DNA of 64,000 bases from Aminomonas paucivorans DSM 12260 (GTDB lineage: Bacteria; Synergistota; Synergistia; Synergistales; Synergistaceae), in NCBI RefSeq assembly GCF_000165795.1, contig NZ_CM001022.1, positions 2,265,812 through 2,329,811 of the forward strand. The letters are read 5' to 3'. A program made the translations under genes and the position numbers. Shown piece by piece: positions 1 through 9,572 of the stretch. Position 1 is the stretch's first letter. Every line of letters begins with the position of its first letter. A model generated the notes under the pieces. It made no database searches. It was not told where the DNA came from and was given only the letters and a program-made list of their open reading frames with translations.

Positions 1-605
1 CGGGGGTTGTCCCCGATGAAGAGGAGGGCGTCCCCGAAGGGGTGCCGGTGGAGCAGCAGGGCCAGCCCCACCCCCAGGGCCAGGGCCCAGAGGGATTGGG
101 CGGGGATCTCCCAGGGTCCCAGACGCCCCACCAGGAGGGTGTGCAACCCCTGGCCCCGGAGAGCGTCCAGGGGGATGGCCAGGCCGTCTGCCAGCAGGAG
201 GATCAGGCCCCGCCAGAAGAACTGGGTCCCGATGGTGGCGATGATGGAGGGGACCCCCACCTTCACCGTCAGGAGGCCGTTGAGAAAACCCATGGCGGCC
301 CCCGCAAGGAGCGCCGCTCCCAGGGCCGCCGCCGGGGACCACCCCGCCTGGGCGTGGAGAAAGGCGAAGACGTAGGCCGCCGCTGCGGAGACGGAAGGGA
401 AGCTCAGGTCCATCTCCCCCAGCACCACCAGAAGGGTCATGCCCAGGGTGAGCACCAGGGTGACGGGGATGGTGGAGAGGAAGGAGTTGTAGATGCGCCC
501 GTCCAGGAAGGCCTCGGGGCTCGCCAGGACGAAGACGCCCCACACCCCCGCCAGGGCCAGGGTCACCAGGAGCTGGCGCCGGAAGCGTCCCAGGAGGAGG
601 TCCAT
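1..605 (-). CDS. ABC transporter permease, sugar type (partial)
   Basis: Inner-membrane permease of a ribose/monosaccharide-type ABC importer (RbsC-like family). The gene starts at the ATG complementary to 603-605 and runs off the left edge, so only about the first 201 residues are visible. They show several hydrophobic membrane segments, including TIPVTLVLTLGMTLLVVLGE followed by MDLSFPSVSA, a pattern typical of the early transmembrane region of RbsC-like permeases. The start overlaps the stop of the ATPase gene in an ATGA arrangement, so the two are translationally coupled. The substrate cannot be told from this part. The family assignment is firm, the sugar specificity is not. Confidence 0.85.
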   Translation of the reverse strand, partial: MDLLLGRFRRQLLVTLALAGVWGVFVLASPEAFLDGRIYNSFLSTIPVTLVLTLGMTLLVVLGEMDLSFPSVSAAAAYVFAFLHAQAGWSPAAALGAALLAGAAMGFLNGLLTVKVGVPSIIATIGTQFFWRGLILLLADGLAIPLDALRGQGLHTLLVGRLGPWEIPAQSLWALALGVGLALLLHRHPFGDALLFIGDNP

Positions 606-1360
606 CACGCCCCTCCTCGGGAGCCCAGGAGGAGCCGGTCCGCCAGGGCCGAAAGGCTCGTCCGGGAACGCTCCAGCACCTCCGCCACCCGCCCCCGCTC
701 CAGGAGGGCGAACCGGTCCGCCACCCGGTGGACGTGGTGCAGCTCGTGGCTCACCAGGAGACAGGAATGCCCCTCCTCCCGCAGGCGCTCCACGAAGGAG
801 AGGACCTGCTCCGCCTCCCCCGCCCCCAGGGCGGTGGTGGGCTCGTCCAGCACCAGGATGGGGGCCCGGAAGTACAGGGCCCGGGCGATGGCCAGGCCCT
901 GCCTCTCCCCCCCGGAGAGGGTGGCGGCCCGGGCGTCGGGGTGCATCCCCGCCCCTTTCAACCCGATCACGTCGGACAGGAGACGCTTCGTCTCCTCCCG
1001 CTCCCGCCTGGCGTCGATGAACCCCAGGGAGTTCTTCAGGTGGCGGCCCACGAAGACGTTTCTCCAAAGGGGCTGCTTCTCCCCGATGGAGCGCTCCTGG
1101 TGGACCGTCTCCACCCCCCGAAGTCGGGCCGAGGCCACGTCGTGGCGCCTCCAGTCCACCGGCTGCCCCTGGATCTCCAGGACGCCCCCGTCGGCGGGGT
1201 GCACCCCCGAGAGGATCTTCACCAGGGTGGACTTTCCCGCCCCGTTGTCCCCCAGAAGCGCCAGGACCTCTCCCCGGCGCAGGTCCAGGTCCACCCCCTC
1301 CAGGGCCCGCACGGGGCCGAAGGACTTGGTGATTCCCCTCATCCGGACTGCGGTCTCCAT
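605..1360 (-). CDS. ABC transporter ATP-binding protein, single-domain sugar type
   Basis: Cytoplasmic ATPase that powers the adjacent permease. Of 251 residues, the Walker A motif is GDNGAGKST near residue 37, the ABC signature is LSGGERQ, and Walker B is ILVLDEPT followed by the switch histidine in VSHELHHV. RbsA-type ATPases usually carry two fused ABC domains, but this one has a single domain, as in FrcA-like carbohydrate importers. It lies about 94 bases downstream of the binding-protein gene, separated by a hairpin that probably lowers its expression, and overlaps the permease by 3-4 bases. The family call is secure. The substrate is unknown. Confidence 0.9.
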   Translation of the reverse strand: METAVRMRGITKSFGPVRALEGVDLDLRRGEVLALLGDNGAGKSTLVKILSGVHPADGGVLEIQGQPVDWRRHDVASARLRGVETVHQERSIGEKQPLWRNVFVGRHLKNSLGFIDARREREETKRLLSDVIGLKGAGMHPDARAATLSGGERQGLAIARALYFRAPILVLDEPTTALGAGEAEQVLSFVERLREEGHSCLLVSHELHHVHRVADRFALLERGRVAEVLERSRTSLSALADRLLLGSRGGA

Positions 1361-1392
1361 GGTCTTCCCCCTCCGTGGTGGGGCTGCGCCCC

Positions 1393-1424
1393 AAAAAGGG
1401 CGGGAGGAAGGATCCCCCCGCCCT
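1393..1424 (-). terminator. Intercistronic attenuator or partial terminator
   Basis: On the minus strand a GC stem (GGGCGGG at 1398-1404 pairing with CCCGCCC at 1417-1423) is followed directly by five Ts. It lies between the binding-protein gene and its ATPase gene. Such structures commonly keep binding-protein expression above that of the membrane components. Confidence 0.6.
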
Positions 1425-1454
1425 CGCTTCGTCTCTTTCGTTGTGAGGCCGTCC

Positions 1455-2441
1455 CTACCGGATGCCCTTCTTGGCCAGGGGCGCCACGGCGGCGATGTTC
1501 TCCTGGGAGACGTAGCCCCCGCCGGTGTCCACGGTGAGGCCGCCGAAGCCGTACTTGGCGGTCTGCACGATCTGGAGCACCCCGAGGTAGCCCATGAGGT
1601 AGGGCTGGGCCTCCGAGACCAGGTTCAGGTAGCCGCTCTCGATGGACGCCGCCGTGGCGGGGTTGAGGCTGAAGCCCGTGGCGTACACCTGCCCCGGCTT
1701 GAGCTTCGCCGCCCGGAGGAAGTTCTGCATCTGCCCCGTGAGGGCTCCGTGGTCCACCACGATGAGCTTGCAGTCCTTGTTCGCCGCCAGGTAGCCCGTC
1801 AGCACCGGGGCCCCCAGGGAGGCGTCCTTGTTGATTTCGTCGGAGATCTCCAGATAGTCCACCTTGAGCCCCGCCTTCTTGAAGACCTCCAGCATGGCCC
1901 GGGCTCGCCGTCCCCGGCTCTCCAGCCTCTTGAGACCCCAGACGAAGGCCTTGTCCCCGGGTTTGAAGGCCTTGCGGCGCAGGATCTCCTTGGCCATGTC
2001 CTCTCCCTGCTTCCAGCCGTCGGGGCCCACGTAGCCGAAACCCCGGGCCTGGTACTTCGCCTGGAGCCCGGGCAGCTCCGTGTCCACGGCGGTGACGATC
2101 ATGCCCTTCTTGAAGGCCTCGTCCACCAGGGGGCCGTAGGCCTTGTCCCCGGGGTGTCCCATGACCACGTAGCCCGTGGGCTTGGCGGCCAGGCCGTGCT
2201 TGAAGTTCTCCAGCATCTTCTCGGCGTTCCAGTCCGAGTAGACCACCGTCAGGTCCACCCCCAGGTCCGCCGCCGCCTGCTTGGCTCCGTTCACCACGAT
2301 GGTGGTGTAGGGTTCCCCCGCCGCGCCACCCCCGTCGAACCACACCTTCATGCCCTTGCCGCTGGGGGGCAGGGGAGCGGCCACCGCCGCCCCCGCCGTC
2401 AGAAGAAGCACCGCGAGGATTCCCAAAAACCTCTTGATCAT
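1455..2441 (-). CDS. Periplasmic substrate-binding protein, PBP1/sugar type
   Basis: Extracytoplasmic binding protein of the ABC importer encoded downstream. Of 328 residues, the first 21 or so form a signal peptide (MIKRFLGILAVLLLTAGAAVAA). The mature part has the type-1 periplasmic-binding-protein pattern: a beta strand with FDGGG, then ANN-like repeats such as GYVVMGHPGDKAYGPLVDEA and TAVDTELPG, and a C-terminal GYLG segment. This resembles the RbsB/Peripla_BP_4 class. It starts 46 bases downstream of the double-cubane-type gene and is probably co-transcribed with it, which is unusual for a sugar importer. The real ligand may therefore not be a sugar. No ligand can be assigned from sequence. 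Confidence 0.85.
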   Translation of the reverse strand: MIKRFLGILAVLLLTAGAAVAAPLPPSGKGMKVWFDGGGAAGEPYTTIVVNGAKQAAADLGVDLTVVYSDWNAEKMLENFKHGLAAKPTGYVVMGHPGDKAYGPLVDEAFKKGMIVTAVDTELPGLQAKYQARGFGYVGPDGWKQGEDMAKEILRRKAFKPGDKAFVWGLKRLESRGRRARAMLEVFKKAGLKVDYLEISDEINKDASLGAPVLTGYLAANKDCKLIVVDHGALTGQMQNFLRAAKLKPGQVYATGFSLNPATAASIESGYLNLVSEAQPYLMGYLGVLQIVQTAKYGFGGLTVDTGGGYVSQENIAAVAPLAKKGIR

Positions 2442-2486
2442 GTCGATTCATCCTTTCCCGTTTCGGGTCTTATGTGTCCGTGAGCC

Positions 2487-3620
2487 TCAGAGCATCTCCA
2501 GGAAGGCCCCCACCCGGGTGGCCATCTGTTCCTGATCCCCCGGGGAGTAGTCCGTCTCCAGGGCCAGGTAACCCTTGCCCAGGGAGTGGGTCAGCCGCCG
2601 CACGGAGGTGCTCTCCACGGCGTAGGTGTGGCAGGCGGTGAGGACGATCTCCACCACCCCGTCGATCCGGTAGCGCTCCGTCAGCCTCTTCAGGTCCTCC
2701 ATGCGCCGGGGGTTGGGGCTCATGACGGAACACCCGATGGCCAGGTACTTCTCCGCCAAGGCGTCCATCACGTCTCCCTCCTCGTCCACGGAAAAGCCCG
2801 CGTCCTTCTGGCCGCCGCAGTTTTCGTAGCACACCACCAGTCCCCCCGCATCCTCCAGGAGCTGGAGCTTCTTCAGGACCCCCCCGATGGGACACCCCGT
2901 CACCAGAAGGCGGGGACGCCCGGAAAGGTCCCGTTCCGCCGGGGCCTGGGCCAGCTCCTCCGTGATCCCCTCCAGCCAGGAGATGGCGGCATCCTTGTCG
3001 AACCAGTACTGCACGCGCTCGGTGATCTCCTGCATCTCCAGCCCCGTAAGGGGCGGGTTCTCCCGCAGGGCCAGCTCCCAGAGGGCCCGCAGGGCTGCCC
3101 GCTCCCGATTCCGCAGGCGGATGGACGCGGCGATGTCCTCGTCCCGAATCCGCCGCCCCACCGCCTCCTCCATCCGCTCCCGGACCTTGAGGAACTCCGC
3201 CCGCATCAGGGCCAGGTCCTCCAGCCGGTCGGGCCTCTGGGGGATCTGGACGAGATGCACCGGCTTGATGTCGTTCAGAAGTTCGTACATCTTCTTCTTG
3301 CCGTCGCAGGTGGTCTCCGCGATGACGAAGTCGCAGAAGTGGAAATAGGGACAGCTCCCCCGAAGGGCGTGTCCGTAGCTGGCCTTGATGAGGGGGCACA
3401 GGTTCCGGGGCAGGTGTTCCTCCGCCGCCGGGATGGCCGCGTCGTTTCGGGCGCAGAGCCCCGCGGAGATCGCCCCCGCGGCGTCCACGATCTCCCAGGG
3501 CATGTAGCCGCAGTAGGTCCCCACGATGGGGACCCCCCGCTCGTGGGCCTCCTTGATCTCCAGGATCCCGTCCTGGGCGTGAATCCGAACCTCCTCCAGA
3601 ATCTCCGCGACGGTTCTCAT
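2487..3620 (-). CDS. 2-hydroxyacyl-CoA dehydratase D-family protein, probable double-cubane cluster protein
   Basis: Iron-sulfur protein of the HgdB/FldB/YjiM family, 377 residues from an ATG complementary to 3618-3620. Conserved-looking cysteines occur in TYCGYMPWE near the N-terminus, in the block RNLCPLIKASYGHALRGSC through FHFCDF, in ETTCDGKKKM, and near the C-terminus in TACHTY. True 2-hydroxyacyl-CoA dehydratases have two different subunits of this family plus an activase. Here a single such protein is next to one activase, the arrangement of the double-cubane cluster proteins, which form homodimers and use ATP-driven electrons to reduce small molecules at an Fe8S9 cluster. Choosing that class is an inference. 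The 4-base overlap with the activase shows coupling. Confidence 0.8.
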   Translation of the reverse strand: MRTVAEILEEVRIHAQDGILEIKEAHERGVPIVGTYCGYMPWEIVDAAGAISAGLCARNDAAIPAAEEHLPRNLCPLIKASYGHALRGSCPYFHFCDFVIAETTCDGKKKMYELLNDIKPVHLVQIPQRPDRLEDLALMRAEFLKVRERMEEAVGRRIRDEDIAASIRLRNRERAALRALWELALRENPPLTGLEMQEITERVQYWFDKDAAISWLEGITEELAQAPAERDLSGRPRLLVTGCPIGGVLKKLQLLEDAGGLVVCYENCGGQKDAGFSVDEEGDVMDALAEKYLAIGCSVMSPNPRRMEDLKRLTERYRIDGVVEIVLTACHTYAVESTSVRRLTHSLGKGYLALETDYSPGDQEQMATRVGAFLEML

Positions 3621-4465
3621 GCCTTCCGCTCCTCCCAACCGATCCGGGCCGCCCCCAGGGCCCCGGCAATCTGTCCCTCCGGGGAGGTGACCACGGGGCG
3701 CCCCAGCCGCCGCTCCAACAGCCGGACCAGGCTGGAGCTTCGGGAAACCCCGCCGGTAAAGGCCACGGGCCCCGCTCCTCCCAACCGCTGGAGCATGGAA
3801 CAGGCCCGGCTGGCCACCGCATCCAGCAACCCCAGGGCCAGGGATTCCACGTCCACCCCCCGGGCCAGGAGCCCCACCACCTCCGACTCCGCGAAGACCG
3901 TGCACATGCTGGAGATGGGCTGGGGTGTCCCGTCCACGGGGAGGGAACCGAAGTCCTCCAGCTCCATCTCCAGGTGGGCCGCCATGACCTGGAGGAAGCG
4001 CCCCGTCCCGGCGGCGCATTTGTCGTTCATCAGAAAATCCCGCACCGTCCCCCGCTCTTCCAGGGCGATGACCTTGCTGTCCTGCCCGCCGATGTCCAGA
4101 ACCGTGGTGACCCCCGGGTAGAGGAAGCTCGCCCCGGCGGCGTGGCAGGTGATCTCCGTCACCGTCCGGCCCCGTTCCTTCATGCTGTTCCTTCCGTACC
4201 CCGTGAGGACGGGAGGGAGGACGTCCGAGGGCTCCAGGCCGTTGCGGGCCAGGATCGCCCGAAGGGCCTTCTCCCCCGCCTCCCGGGGGTTCCAGCCCGT
4301 GGGCACCAGGAGGCGGTCCACCAGGGCCCCGTCGAAGAGGGCGACCTTTGTCCCCATGGACCCCAGGTCCACTCCCACGCCGAGCCTCTTCGCGCCCGGC
4401 CTTTCGGGCACGAAAAACCCCGAACCGGGACCTGGGCCTTGGTTCGTCTTGCGGCTATCCATCAT
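3617..4465 (-). CDS. BadF/HgdC-type ATPase, activator of the dehydratase/double-cubane protein
   Basis: ASKHA-fold ATPase that carries a [4Fe-4S] cluster between two subunits and injects electrons into its partner upon ATP hydrolysis. Visible motifs are GVDLGSMGTKVAL (phosphate 1), LDIGGQDSKVI (phosphate 2), NDKCAAGTGRF with one cluster-binding cysteine, SSMCTVFAESEV with the second, and VAFTGGVSRSS. I chose the ATG complementary to 4463-4465 (282 residues) because AAAGGTG lies about 8 bases upstream. A GTG three codons earlier is possible but has no good ribosome-binding site. It is first in the minus-strand operon and overlaps its partner by 4 bases. Confidence 0.88.
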   Translation of the reverse strand: MMDSRKTNQGPGPGSGFFVPERPGAKRLGVGVDLGSMGTKVALFDGALVDRLLVPTGWNPREAGEKALRAILARNGLEPSDVLPPVLTGYGRNSMKERGRTVTEITCHAAGASFLYPGVTTVLDIGGQDSKVIALEERGTVRDFLMNDKCAAGTGRFLQVMAAHLEMELEDFGSLPVDGTPQPISSMCTVFAESEVVGLLARGVDVESLALGLLDAVASRACSMLQRLGGAGPVAFTGGVSRSSSLVRLLERRLGRPVVTSPEGQIAGALGAARIGWEERKA

Positions 4466-4978
4466 GAAACGCACCTTTCGGGAACATGCCCCATCCGGTC
4501 TGCGCCCCCCAAGGGCGCAGGCCCGTCTTCGTGGGAGTAGGTATCCTGTCGGGGAAGAAACGGGAGGGTGGTTGGTTCAGAGCAGGCGGGAAGGAGGAAG
4601 AGAGAAGACCGACGGATCCGCGCCGCCCCGGCCGCCCGGGATCACCCCCGACGGGGATGCAGACCCTGCACCCCGGCTTCGGTCAGGTCAAAGACGTCCC
4701 GTCCGGATCATCGTCACTCCTCCTCTCCTCAAAGAAACCCCACGGCCTTGGATCATAGTCCGTCTCCCCGGAGAAGGGCAAGGGCTCCTCCCGCTCATGC
4801 CCCGGCCCGGACGGCGCAGAGGGACAGGGAGGTTCGGGACACCCTTCCAGGCCATAGGGCGGCGGACGCGGCAACCCGCAAAGGGGAGAAGAGGACTCGC
4901 TCCGCCGAAGGAGGGAGCACCGACAGGGATACAGTAGAAAGGAGCAGAAGACCTTGCGCTACCCGGCTCCGGACATCC
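4466..4978. other. Non-coding divergent intergenic region
   Basis: About 510 bases without a convincing gene between the leftward activase operon and the rightward RpiR gene. It contains a 7-bp hairpin, TGCGCCC at 4501-4507 with GGGCGCA at 4513-4519, which would lie in the leader of the leftward transcript. Open frames here have poor composition and no good ribosome-binding site. I see no recognisable riboswitch. Confidence 0.5.
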
Positions 4979-5007
4979 TTGACAGGACCAAAGGCGAATA
5001 GTATTCT
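4979..5007 (+). promoter_or_regulatory. Sigma-70-type promoter of the RpiR gene
   Basis: TTGACA at 4979-4984, a 17-base spacer, then TATTCT at 5002-5007. Start of transcription would be near 5014. A good ribosome-binding site (AAGGAG, 5026-5031) follows, 9 bases before the ATG at 5041. This is the closest match to the consensus promoter in the window. Confidence 0.8.
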
Positions 5008-5040
5008 TCAAAAAAATCAAAGACGAAGGAGATTCTTCTT

Positions 5041-5928
5041 ATGCCGATCCCCGACGATCTCCCTCTGGTGGAGCGGATCACGAACCTGGCGGGGACCCTG
5101 AGCCCCAAGCAGCACCGCCTGGCCAGCCACATCCTGGCGAATCCCCTGAAGGCCGCCTTCCTGACCTCCACCGCCCTGGCGGCGGAGGCGGGGGTCAGCG
5201 ATTCCACGGTGATCCGCTTCGCCGTCCTCCTGGGATTCGAGGGATACCCGCAGCTCCAGAAGGAACTGCAGCGGGCCTTCCAGGACCAGGTGGCCCAGCT
5301 GGACCAGTACCCCCTGGGGCAGGAGAACGAAGCGGTCCCCCTGTACCGCAAGGTGTTCGCCCTGGAGGCCTCCCTGTTGGCCGCCACGGAGGAGGCCCTC
5401 TGTCCCCGGGATTTCGAGACGGCGGTGGACCTTCTCGCCCGGGCCCGCAGCGTCGTGGTGCTGGGCACTCCGCCGAGCGCCAGCGTCGCCAGTTACGCCG
5501 CCTTCTTCCTGGGGGTCCTGCGCCCCGACGTCCGCCTGGTCACGGACCTGAGCGTAGGGTCCTACACATCCCTTCAGGACGTGGGTCCCGACTCGGTGGT
5601 CCTGGCCTTCAGCTTCCCGCGATACGCCGCACAGACAAGCGTCCTGGCGGAACACCTGCACGGCAAAGGGGTCCCCATCGTGGTGGTCACCGACTCCAAG
5701 CTGGCCCCCCTGGCGACCCTGGCTTCGACCCTCCTGGTGGTTCCCATGCGTTTCATCAGCTTCGTCGATCCCCTGGCGGCCCCCATGGCGCTGATGCACG
5801 CCCTGCTCATCGGGGTGTTTCTGAAGGACCCGGAGCATTCCCGAAAACAGGTGAAGCTCTTCGAACATTTCTGGAAGGAAAACCGGCTGTTCCTGCGGGA
5901 GGATATGGACATCCTCGGCCTCCTGTAG
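5041..5928 (+). CDS. RpiR-family transcriptional regulator (HTH + SIS)
   Basis: Cytoplasmic regulator of 295 residues. Residues 1-80 form an RpiR-type helix-turn-helix (SPKQHRLASHIL, then AAEAGVSDSTVIRFAVLLGF). Residues about 125-260 form a SIS sugar-isomerase-like domain (VVVLGTPPSASVA, DSVVLAFSFPRYAAQT, VVVTDSKLAPLA). SIS domains in RpiR proteins usually sense phosphosugars, but the neighbouring genes on the same strand are for amino-acid uptake and breakdown, so the effector here is open. The gene is 77 bases upstream of the amidohydrolase gene. The strong upstream promoter may drive it alone or with the following genes. Confidence 0.88.
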   Translation: MPIPDDLPLVERITNLAGTLSPKQHRLASHILANPLKAAFLTSTALAAEAGVSDSTVIRFAVLLGFEGYPQLQKELQRAFQDQVAQLDQYPLGQENEAVPLYRKVFALEASLLAATEEALCPRDFETAVDLLARARSVVVLGTPPSASVASYAAFFLGVLRPDVRLVTDLSVGSYTSLQDVGPDSVVLAFSFPRYAAQTSVLAEHLHGKGVPIVVVTDSKLAPLATLASTLLVVPMRFISFVDPLAAPMALMHALLIGVFLKDPEHSRKQVKLFEHFWKENRLFLREDMDILGLL

Positions 5929-6005
5929 CCAGGCCCCCGCATCCCGTCTTCCCCGGCGGGGCTGCCGCGAAGCGGCCCCGAAGACCCCAGAAGGAGGAAC
6001 CCTCC

Positions 6006-7601
6006 ATGACGAACCAGAACCGCTGCTCCGTCCCCGGTTTCGACGAACCGCCCCACCCCGTCCTGATTCGAGGAGGCCGCTGCTGGATCGCCGAGGCCGG
6101 TCGCCCCCCTCGGTTCGCCGAGGCCCTTCTCCTGCGGGAAGGGCGCATCGCCGCCGTGGGCTCCGACGAAGAAGTCCGCTCCCATCCCTCCGCGGCGGGG
6201 GCAGAGGTCGTGGAACTGCAGGGACAGACGGTCCTGCCGGGCCTCACGGACGCTCACGCCCACGCCCTCTACACCGCCCAGAACCGGAACACCCTGGACC
6301 TGTCGGACTGCGCCTCCCTGGAGGAAGCCCTGGGGCGAATCCGACGGGCCGCCGAATCCGCCCCTCGGGACCACTGGATCCACGGCACGGGCTTCAATGA
6401 GGCCTCGTGGCCGGAGAGCCGCGTCCCCACCAGACAGGATCTCGACCCCCTGGGGATCTCCCAGCCGGTGCTGCTGACCCGAAGCTGCGTCCACGTCCGG
6501 GTGGGCAACGGGGAAGCCCTGCGACAGGCGGGGCTTCCCCACGGTCCCGAAGCGACGGGGGTCCTGAAGGAGAACGATGCGGGCCCCCTGGTGCACGCCT
6601 ACAACCGATGGGTCCGGGAAAGCGGAGCGGAGGAACAGGCGCTGGAGGAACAGCTCCTGGCCTGGGCCTCCTGCGGGGTGACGGAGATCCACACCTGCGG
6701 CGCCGAGGACGTGGGTGTCTCGGAGAACCTCCTGGCCTACCAGAAGCTCCGGTCCCGGGGACACCTGCCCCTGCGGGTGCTGCTCTACTCGGACCAGGAA
6801 CCTTCCCTGGGCATGGCCAGCGGCTTCGGAGACCCCTGGCTCCGCTACGGGGGGTTCAAGTTCTTCCTGGACGGCTCCCTGGGAGGACGCACCGCGGCCC
6901 TTTCCGCTCCCTACGCCGACGACCCCGCCACCTGCGGGCAGCTGTGCTGGGAGGATGCCCCCCTCTTCAAGCAGGCCCGGGAGCTTCACGCCCGGGGCAT
7001 CCAGCTTCAGGTCCACACCATCGGGGACGCGGCGCTGGATCAGATGATCCGGCTGCTTGAGGACCTTCGCCGGGCGGGGCCCCATCCCCTGGGCTTCCGT
7101 CACCGGGTGAACCACGCCATGTTCTGCCGGGACGACCAGATGGAACGCCTTGCGGAGCTGGACCCGGTGCTGGACATCCAGCCCGCCTTCGTCCCCAGCG
7201 ATCTCCCCATGCTGGAGGACCGGGTGGGTCGGGACCGTCTGCCCTGGAGCTACCGCTGGGCGGACTTCGTCCGCCGGGGCTTCGTGGTCACCGGTTCCAG
7301 CGACTCCCCCGTGGAGCCCTTCTCCCCCTTCCGGGGCCTCTGGGCCGCCCTGACGAGGACGACCCTCCCGGGACTCCCCGAGGGGGGCTTCCAGCCCCAG
7401 CAGAAGCTGACCCTGGACGAAGCCTTGGGGCTCTTCACCCATGGCCCCGCAGAGGCGGCGGGGGAAAGGCGGGGGCGGCTGATCCCCGGGTGGGCCGCCG
7501 ACGTGGCGGTCTGCGATCGGGACCTCTTCTCCTCGTCCCCCGAGGAGATCCGGGGTGCCCGGGCCTCCGCCCTTTTCGTGGGGGGGCATCGCATCCTCTA
7601 G
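6006..7601 (+). CDS. YtcJ-like amidohydrolase family protein
   Basis: Metal-dependent hydrolase of the amidohydrolase_3/YtcJ group, 531 residues, expected in the cytoplasm (no signal peptide). The metal-site motifs are in order: TDAHAHAL (HxH pair), FKFFLDGSLGGRT (the lysine position of this group), QVHTIGDAALD, HRVNHAMF, and SSDSPVEPF near the C-terminus with the catalytic aspartate. Members hydrolyse C-N bonds of varied substrates, and the natural substrate is not predictable. A ribosome-binding site (AGAAGGAGG) precedes the ATG. It lies between the RpiR regulator and an amino-acid permease, suggesting release of an amino acid or amine from a larger compound. Confidence 0.85.
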   Translation: MTNQNRCSVPGFDEPPHPVLIRGGRCWIAEAGRPPRFAEALLLREGRIAAVGSDEEVRSHPSAAGAEVVELQGQTVLPGLTDAHAHALYTAQNRNTLDLSDCASLEEALGRIRRAAESAPRDHWIHGTGFNEASWPESRVPTRQDLDPLGISQPVLLTRSCVHVRVGNGEALRQAGLPHGPEATGVLKENDAGPLVHAYNRWVRESGAEEQALEEQLLAWASCGVTEIHTCGAEDVGVSENLLAYQKLRSRGHLPLRVLLYSDQEPSLGMASGFGDPWLRYGGFKFFLDGSLGGRTAALSAPYADDPATCGQLCWEDAPLFKQARELHARGIQLQVHTIGDAALDQMIRLLEDLRRAGPHPLGFRHRVNHAMFCRDDQMERLAELDPVLDIQPAFVPSDLPMLEDRVGRDRLPWSYRWADFVRRGFVVTGSSDSPVEPFSPFRGLWAALTRTTLPGLPEGGFQPQQKLTLDEALGLFTHGPAEAAGERRGRLIPGWAADVAVCDRDLFSSSPEEIRGARASALFVGGHRIL

Positions 7602-7723
7602 CCCTCCGATCCCTCCGCGTTTCTCCGGAGGAAGCACCCTTCCCCAAGGACCTGGAACACCCTCTTTTTCCGGCCGGGAGGAGGGTGCTGGGTGGCTTTG
7701 TCCCTCGGGACGGAGCCGGATAG

Positions 7724-9100
<1,377 letters not shown>

Positions 9101-9104
9101 ATCC

Positions 9105-9151
9105 CTCCGTCCCGCCGCTTCGGCGCATCCCCTTGGAGCGGCGGGACGGAG
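9105..9151 (+). other. Hairpin between permease and ridA
   Basis: A perfect 14-bp inverted repeat (CTCCGTCCCGCCGC at 9105-9118 with its complement at 9138-9151) with a 19-base loop lies in the gap between the permease and ridA. No T-run follows, so it is more likely an mRNA processing or stability element than a terminator. Confidence 0.5.
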
Positions 9152-9188
9152 AGGGGGGAAGACCACAAGACGACAAGGAGGAACAGCC

Positions 9189-9572
9189 ATGAGACGCACC
9201 ATCCAGACCGACGGAGCCCCCAAGGCCGTGGGCCCCTACAGCCAGGCCTGCTGGGCCGGCGACACGCTCTACCTTTCCGGACAGATCGCCTTGGATCCGA
9301 CCACCAACGCCCTCGTGGGAGACGGCAACCCCGCCGCGGAGACCGAGCAGATCCTGGACAACGTCGAGGCGGTCCTCCGCCAGGGGGGCATGGATTTCCG
9401 CCACGTGGTCAAGGCGGTGATCTACGCCGTGGACATCCGAGACTTCGGGGACATCAACGCGGCCTACGCCACGCGCTTCGACGGACCCCCTCCGGCCCGC
9501 TGCTTCGTGGAGGTCTCCCGGCTGGCCCTGGGAGCCAAGGTGGAAATCGACGTGGTCGCCTACCGGGCATGA
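9189..9572 (+). CDS. ridA: RidA/YjgF family 2-iminoacid deaminase
   Basis: Small cytoplasmic enzyme of 127 residues, normally a trimer, that hydrolyses reactive enamines and imines such as 2-aminoacrylate to 2-ketoacids. Motifs include GPYSQACWAGDTLYLSGQIA, the conserved arginine in PPARCFVEVSRL, and VEIDVVA near the end. AAGGAGG precedes the ATG. The stop overlaps the start of the cysteine desulfidase gene (ATGA), so the two are made together. The desulfidase releases 2-aminoacrylate, so the coupling places the detoxifying enzyme beside the source of its substrate. Confidence 0.92.
   Translation: MRRTIQTDGAPKAVGPYSQACWAGDTLYLSGQIALDPTTNALVGDGNPAAETEQILDNVEAVLRQGGMDFRHVVKAVIYAVDIRDFGDINAAYATRFDGPPPARCFVEVSRLALGAKVEIDVVAYRA

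Noticed and set aside
42-2483. Very long open frame on the plus strand
   Set aside because: GC-rich antisense frame over three genes with clear ABC-transporter motifs. Its composition is Gly/Pro/Arg/His-rich and matches no family.
4466-4978. Small genes or a riboswitch in the divergent region
   Set aside because: Short frames have no ribosome-binding site or conserved motif, and no known riboswitch pattern was recognised.
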